This document shows positions 24,001 to 24,878 of a stretch of DNA of 24,878 nt, piece after piece. Source of the stretch: a bacterium (GTDB lineage Bacteria; AUK180); assembly GCA_030622125.1 (NCBI GenBank), contig JAUXGM010000013.1:1-24878 (forward strand), given 5' to 3'. Both the position numbers and the translations under genes were made by a program. Each line of letters opens with the position of its first letter. The stretch's first letter is position 1. A model generated the notes under the pieces. It saw only the letters and a list, made by a program, of their open reading frames with translations. It ran no database searches and had not been told where the DNA came from.

Positions 24001-24854
24001 AGGTAACATATAAGTATATTGATAGTAATACGTTTGTATTTAGATTAAATTCCTTTTCCGATGATAGCAATACTTATGGCGGTTGGACAAATAAAGCAGG
24101 TGAAAGCGGACTTAAAGTAACGGATCATGCAAAAACATCTCTTGAGATCAAGGGAGATATTACAGAATACGGATTCAAGACCATAAAGATACTACCTGTT
24201 CAAAAAAAGTTTGAGATTCCGAACGGATACAAGTATTTCGGTGCTTCAAGAACAATAGTAACCGAACCGAGAGGAACGGTTATTCCAAATGGAGCAAACC
24301 TGAAACTTCACTTTACAAAGGGAGCAATGTATAATGTTGATCCTGATAAAGAAAGACTTGGGCTATACTATGTAAATAACGACAAACTTGAAAAGGTAAA
24401 TGCGAATATTGCACTTTGTGAGAACGGTTATGAAGGTTATGCTTATGCAAACATTACAAAGCAGGGCGATTATGTGATTTGCGCATTACCGAAAGCAAGT
24501 GCTTATGCTGATTTTACAAAAGTCAGGGTCTTCCCGAATCCTGTAAGAGTGGGTAAAGTTCAAGGCGGAACAATCGTCGAAGGTGTTGTATTAGATAGAT
24601 TACCGGATAAGATCACAGAGATCAATATCTACAATATTGCAGGTGAAAAGGTTGCAACGCTGGATGATGATGCTGTAACTTGTTATGAACCGGCTCTTAA
24701 TACTCATTACCCGAATATTGATGGAAGTGGTGTAAGTGTATATTGGGATCTTAATAACTGCGACGGTGAAAAGGTTGCATCGGGTATCTACATTGTAATT
24801 CTTAAAGCGGAAGGCATTGACCCAATCTATAAAAAGATTGCAGTGATAAAATGA
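18006..24854 (+). CDS. Giant secreted S8 (subtilisin-like) protease with sorting-type C-terminal domain
   Basis: A 2282-residue exported protein. A signal peptide (about 1-19) is followed by a propeptide-like region (about 95-185, fervidolysin-like) and an S8 catalytic domain. Catalytic residues are D222 in INDTGV, H275 in NGHGTFIANL and S466 in ASGTSFSGP, with oxyanion N365 in ASSGN. Next come a CARDB-like beta domain (about 538-668) and three flavodoxin- or ThuA-like alpha/beta modules starting near 672, 1041 and 1393, separated by two Fn3-like domains (near 915 and 1275). A TolB/PD40-like stretch follows (about 1849-1942, with PKWAPDGDSVVF and SQDGSIVAFTV). The tail (about 2172-2282) has VFPNPV, INIYNIAGEKVATL and ASGIYIVIL, typical of type IX sorting domains. 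The ATG at 18006 has GGAGG five bases upstream. An in-frame TTG at 17994 overlaps that site and is rejected. The protease domain is unusually rich in Cys. Confidence 0.88.
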   Translation: MKKHIFLILLLLVGIFTYAVDKEISLSPKRDSKAISQNEKGIKVVSYQKLNEQFPKADFKEVKVRGAVYFHPRLRLGEIKKLCSGIIATVVTDAKYHKPVLVWGDRIWVKFEDHKTRSHARGNSFLKQFNSKILPQYWGTDKFAFSVKIPDGETVQSFVDKLNKLPEIEYAEPCPIYHSYYIPDDPRYNQGLYRQWQWPLIKMEEAWDITKGDASIVYEINDTGVSLYTLPNDANIATGATYVPSEELENVSELNPGGTRDPVNNDNIPADDNGHGTFIANLIFGDMDDKEYGCGMAPNVTLLPYKAGGCDGAFGHGTDGITYGTANGAHVINCSYGGSFQSQTNHAAIDAAWDAGIVVVASSGNEADTTDPWQVGNPAEVINALAIGACDSTGMRADFSNYGWGSTIGWQGNESGELFCVAPGETVWTLSMGWSDENTTPPYYPPDLCGTADPTDQYWCGASGTSFSGPIVAGLVALMYSCGASDPGTIRDIIASTCDHTSNGYASNTATSIISGANTYSEEYGHGLIDVTAALLQVSPAPYIVISGKSYDDSLGDNDGIPEPGEDIKITLTLKNEGQNDPKATLTSVSAKLSTEDYWIDDITDNTSAFLDITGQSSRTASDPFEFIINQYCPNLREIEFSVYITGKYDSATKNYSTTRTFRMTVGISSIIIVDVDSGAAINGYTMNSDESIGNALSQLGWQYENLITVPTDLNTSICDIVFVASGNVGYYWPPRSKTGDYQVFTGSELSALNDFVDNDGNLYFEGSGQSERYSGSVLWPQFGTSYGTEGDTYEQSVNISDVSGGGVSGSGLGNKVVYENNVSNPGWGTYTNSYNTIMNPDGGASATVTSNGDQGKNAVRVVEWNIPAKGKTIWSDILLGGIESSDNFSIERSGYMDTIMDFFGKSTNPSDNTPPSKAVLSIKLNGFTRGKASISWVAPGDDGDAGWIYDAGSNEPYIMKYVQNNTDPYNDNTPFGSMTNLPGEPTITNQPGRNESMTVTGLTAGNTYVFQLRVTDESSNYSDSDKVVKYFKTACADYTGQVWLLVNDSDIFDGEDLDFQCWKDTFTRKKILYDAVYDLPTDLSDYDVVFLIGNLNGCLDVFFDDAESARLRDYIDAGGNVVLTGMRVFTRIDIQGMGTAGHWVADYWGLNMDGDHTNNYNVVKGDNGLAWQSAGFGSKNYPSPANYNPASWLDGNGDFLNETIPENAGCTAQYFNDSWKKGNGWEVTTFQPSGGIRMIESIALDVFTTEADQDDWIQENLDFFGYSTTDNCSPDTVTDLIANLTVAAGEVRLTWTSPGNDNWVIPLFAPDVYVMKQDTSIMDTVAKFDAASNVTGTLPTPENAGIEQTMVATGLATDQGYYFRLSADDTANNGPTYSNNAYIYLPGNLASPKILVFDAANPWMGDPGSLYDGINDAGQPADRLSTPLARALTDLGYSYDYVIDETEGRGPAVNNTNVLPADISGYDVMFIEMASASNTNMFSTGDQAKINSYLTTDNKNLFWEDWFIYQYQFDDNDQKAPFWDLFAADVTDIAGTVEWYETGGYYYNSMEGVVSAMKGDSNPFNIANGMKFKFDNASDPDYLHDILTSSGVDSYRILTVTETKCDSPPQLYPPGFTTTMAHWNQGNNVRTVLSGSALAGLTPYDDYWSNSTYTNLIKNIMIFFGYGGNVGLEVIKNTILNPVWNPNGVDGYYIYSYYGSNPALYKINNLAYSEKDNIYQYTNVDLGLHHGSNITTDGTNVYYGRYDEGPNHMEIYKVPEDDSAAAVANYPVGAGTGVPWAKKWYDPDYINGAVFADGKPRIAASHVGEIVTYLVNSAEANDPNTLDIVRLTGFQGSVENNDTIEPKCYQPKWAPDGDSVVFVYRPATPGGTAAKSGIYIITDVLHTIAISNATQQYWATSLSDSRIKEIYKYGRHPTWSPSFSQDGSIVAFTVDVTDKFDNHDFITNAKSGIENTNFDIYKKTVAKVGYPEDMILSASDKGEAFTKWATEGGDKLCQVTYKYIDSNTFVFRLNSFSDDSNTYGGWTNKAGESGLKVTDHAKTSLEIKGDITEYGFKTIKILPVQKKFEIPNGYKYFGASRTIVTEPRGTVIPNGANLKLHFTKGAMYNVDPDKERLGLYYVNNDKLEKVNANIALCENGYEGYAYANITKQGDYVICALPKASAYADFTKVRVFPNPVRVGKVQGGTIVEGVVLDRLPDKITEINIYNIAGEKVATLDDDAVTCYEPALNTHYPNIDGSGVSVYWDLNNCDGEKVASGIYIVILKAEGIDPIYKKIAVIK

Positions 24855-24878
24855 GCGAACGAGCATCGCGAGTGAGCG

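Overview
The window reads as one piece of an AT-rich, Gram-negative-type bacterial chromosome. Evidence for two membranes is a periplasmic DsbD/CcdA-like thiol carrier, an LpxH-like phosphoesterase, and two large exported proteins ending in a type IX-secretion-like (Por_Secre_tail/FlgD-Ig-like) C-terminal domain. Such tails, together with an alternative GlmU-like sugar nucleotidyltransferase, point to the Bacteroidetes/FCB side of the tree or one of the uncultured candidate phyla around it (Cloacimonadota- or WOR-3-like lineages, for example). The exact phylum cannot be fixed from this window.

Layout: (1) 1-1053, the 3' end of a repeat-rich surface protein. (2) 1054-1441, a structured intergenic region with a REP-like palindrome and a good promoter. 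(3) 1442-8237, a tightly overlapping plus-strand run: khpA, rimM, trmD, a second SPOUT-type RNA methyltransferase, rplS, rnhB, yraN, comM, a ROK kinase and a GlmU-like protein. (4) 8238-14540, a second plus-strand run headed by a REP-associated tyrosine transposase (RAYT) whose end overlaps the gmk start, then coaBC, rarA, a DsbD-like membrane protein and a metallophosphoesterase. (5) 17422-14495, a convergent minus-strand operon: DHH phosphoesterase, an unrecognised small protein, and a Clp1/GRC3-type polynucleotide 5'-kinase. (6) 17423-18005, a non-coding repeat cluster with a second REP-like palindrome and a three-copy 71-72 bp tandem repeat. (7) 18006-24854, a giant S8 protease with many accessory modules and a sorting-type tail.

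The core operons link tRNA and ribosome maturation (RimM, TrmD, L19), nucleic-acid upkeep (RNase HII, RarA, ComM, YraN), nucleotide and coenzyme A synthesis (Gmk, CoaBC) and envelope biogenesis. Most adjacent genes overlap by 1-31 bases, so translation is probably coupled.

The most interesting signals are these. A GGGACA/TGTCCC palindrome family flanks the housekeeping block in inverted orientation, with a RAYT gene in the same window. The DHH-small protein-Clp1 kinase operon may be an RNA or DNA end-processing unit. The CoaBC protein has serine where its family normally has the catalytic cysteine of the CoaC domain.
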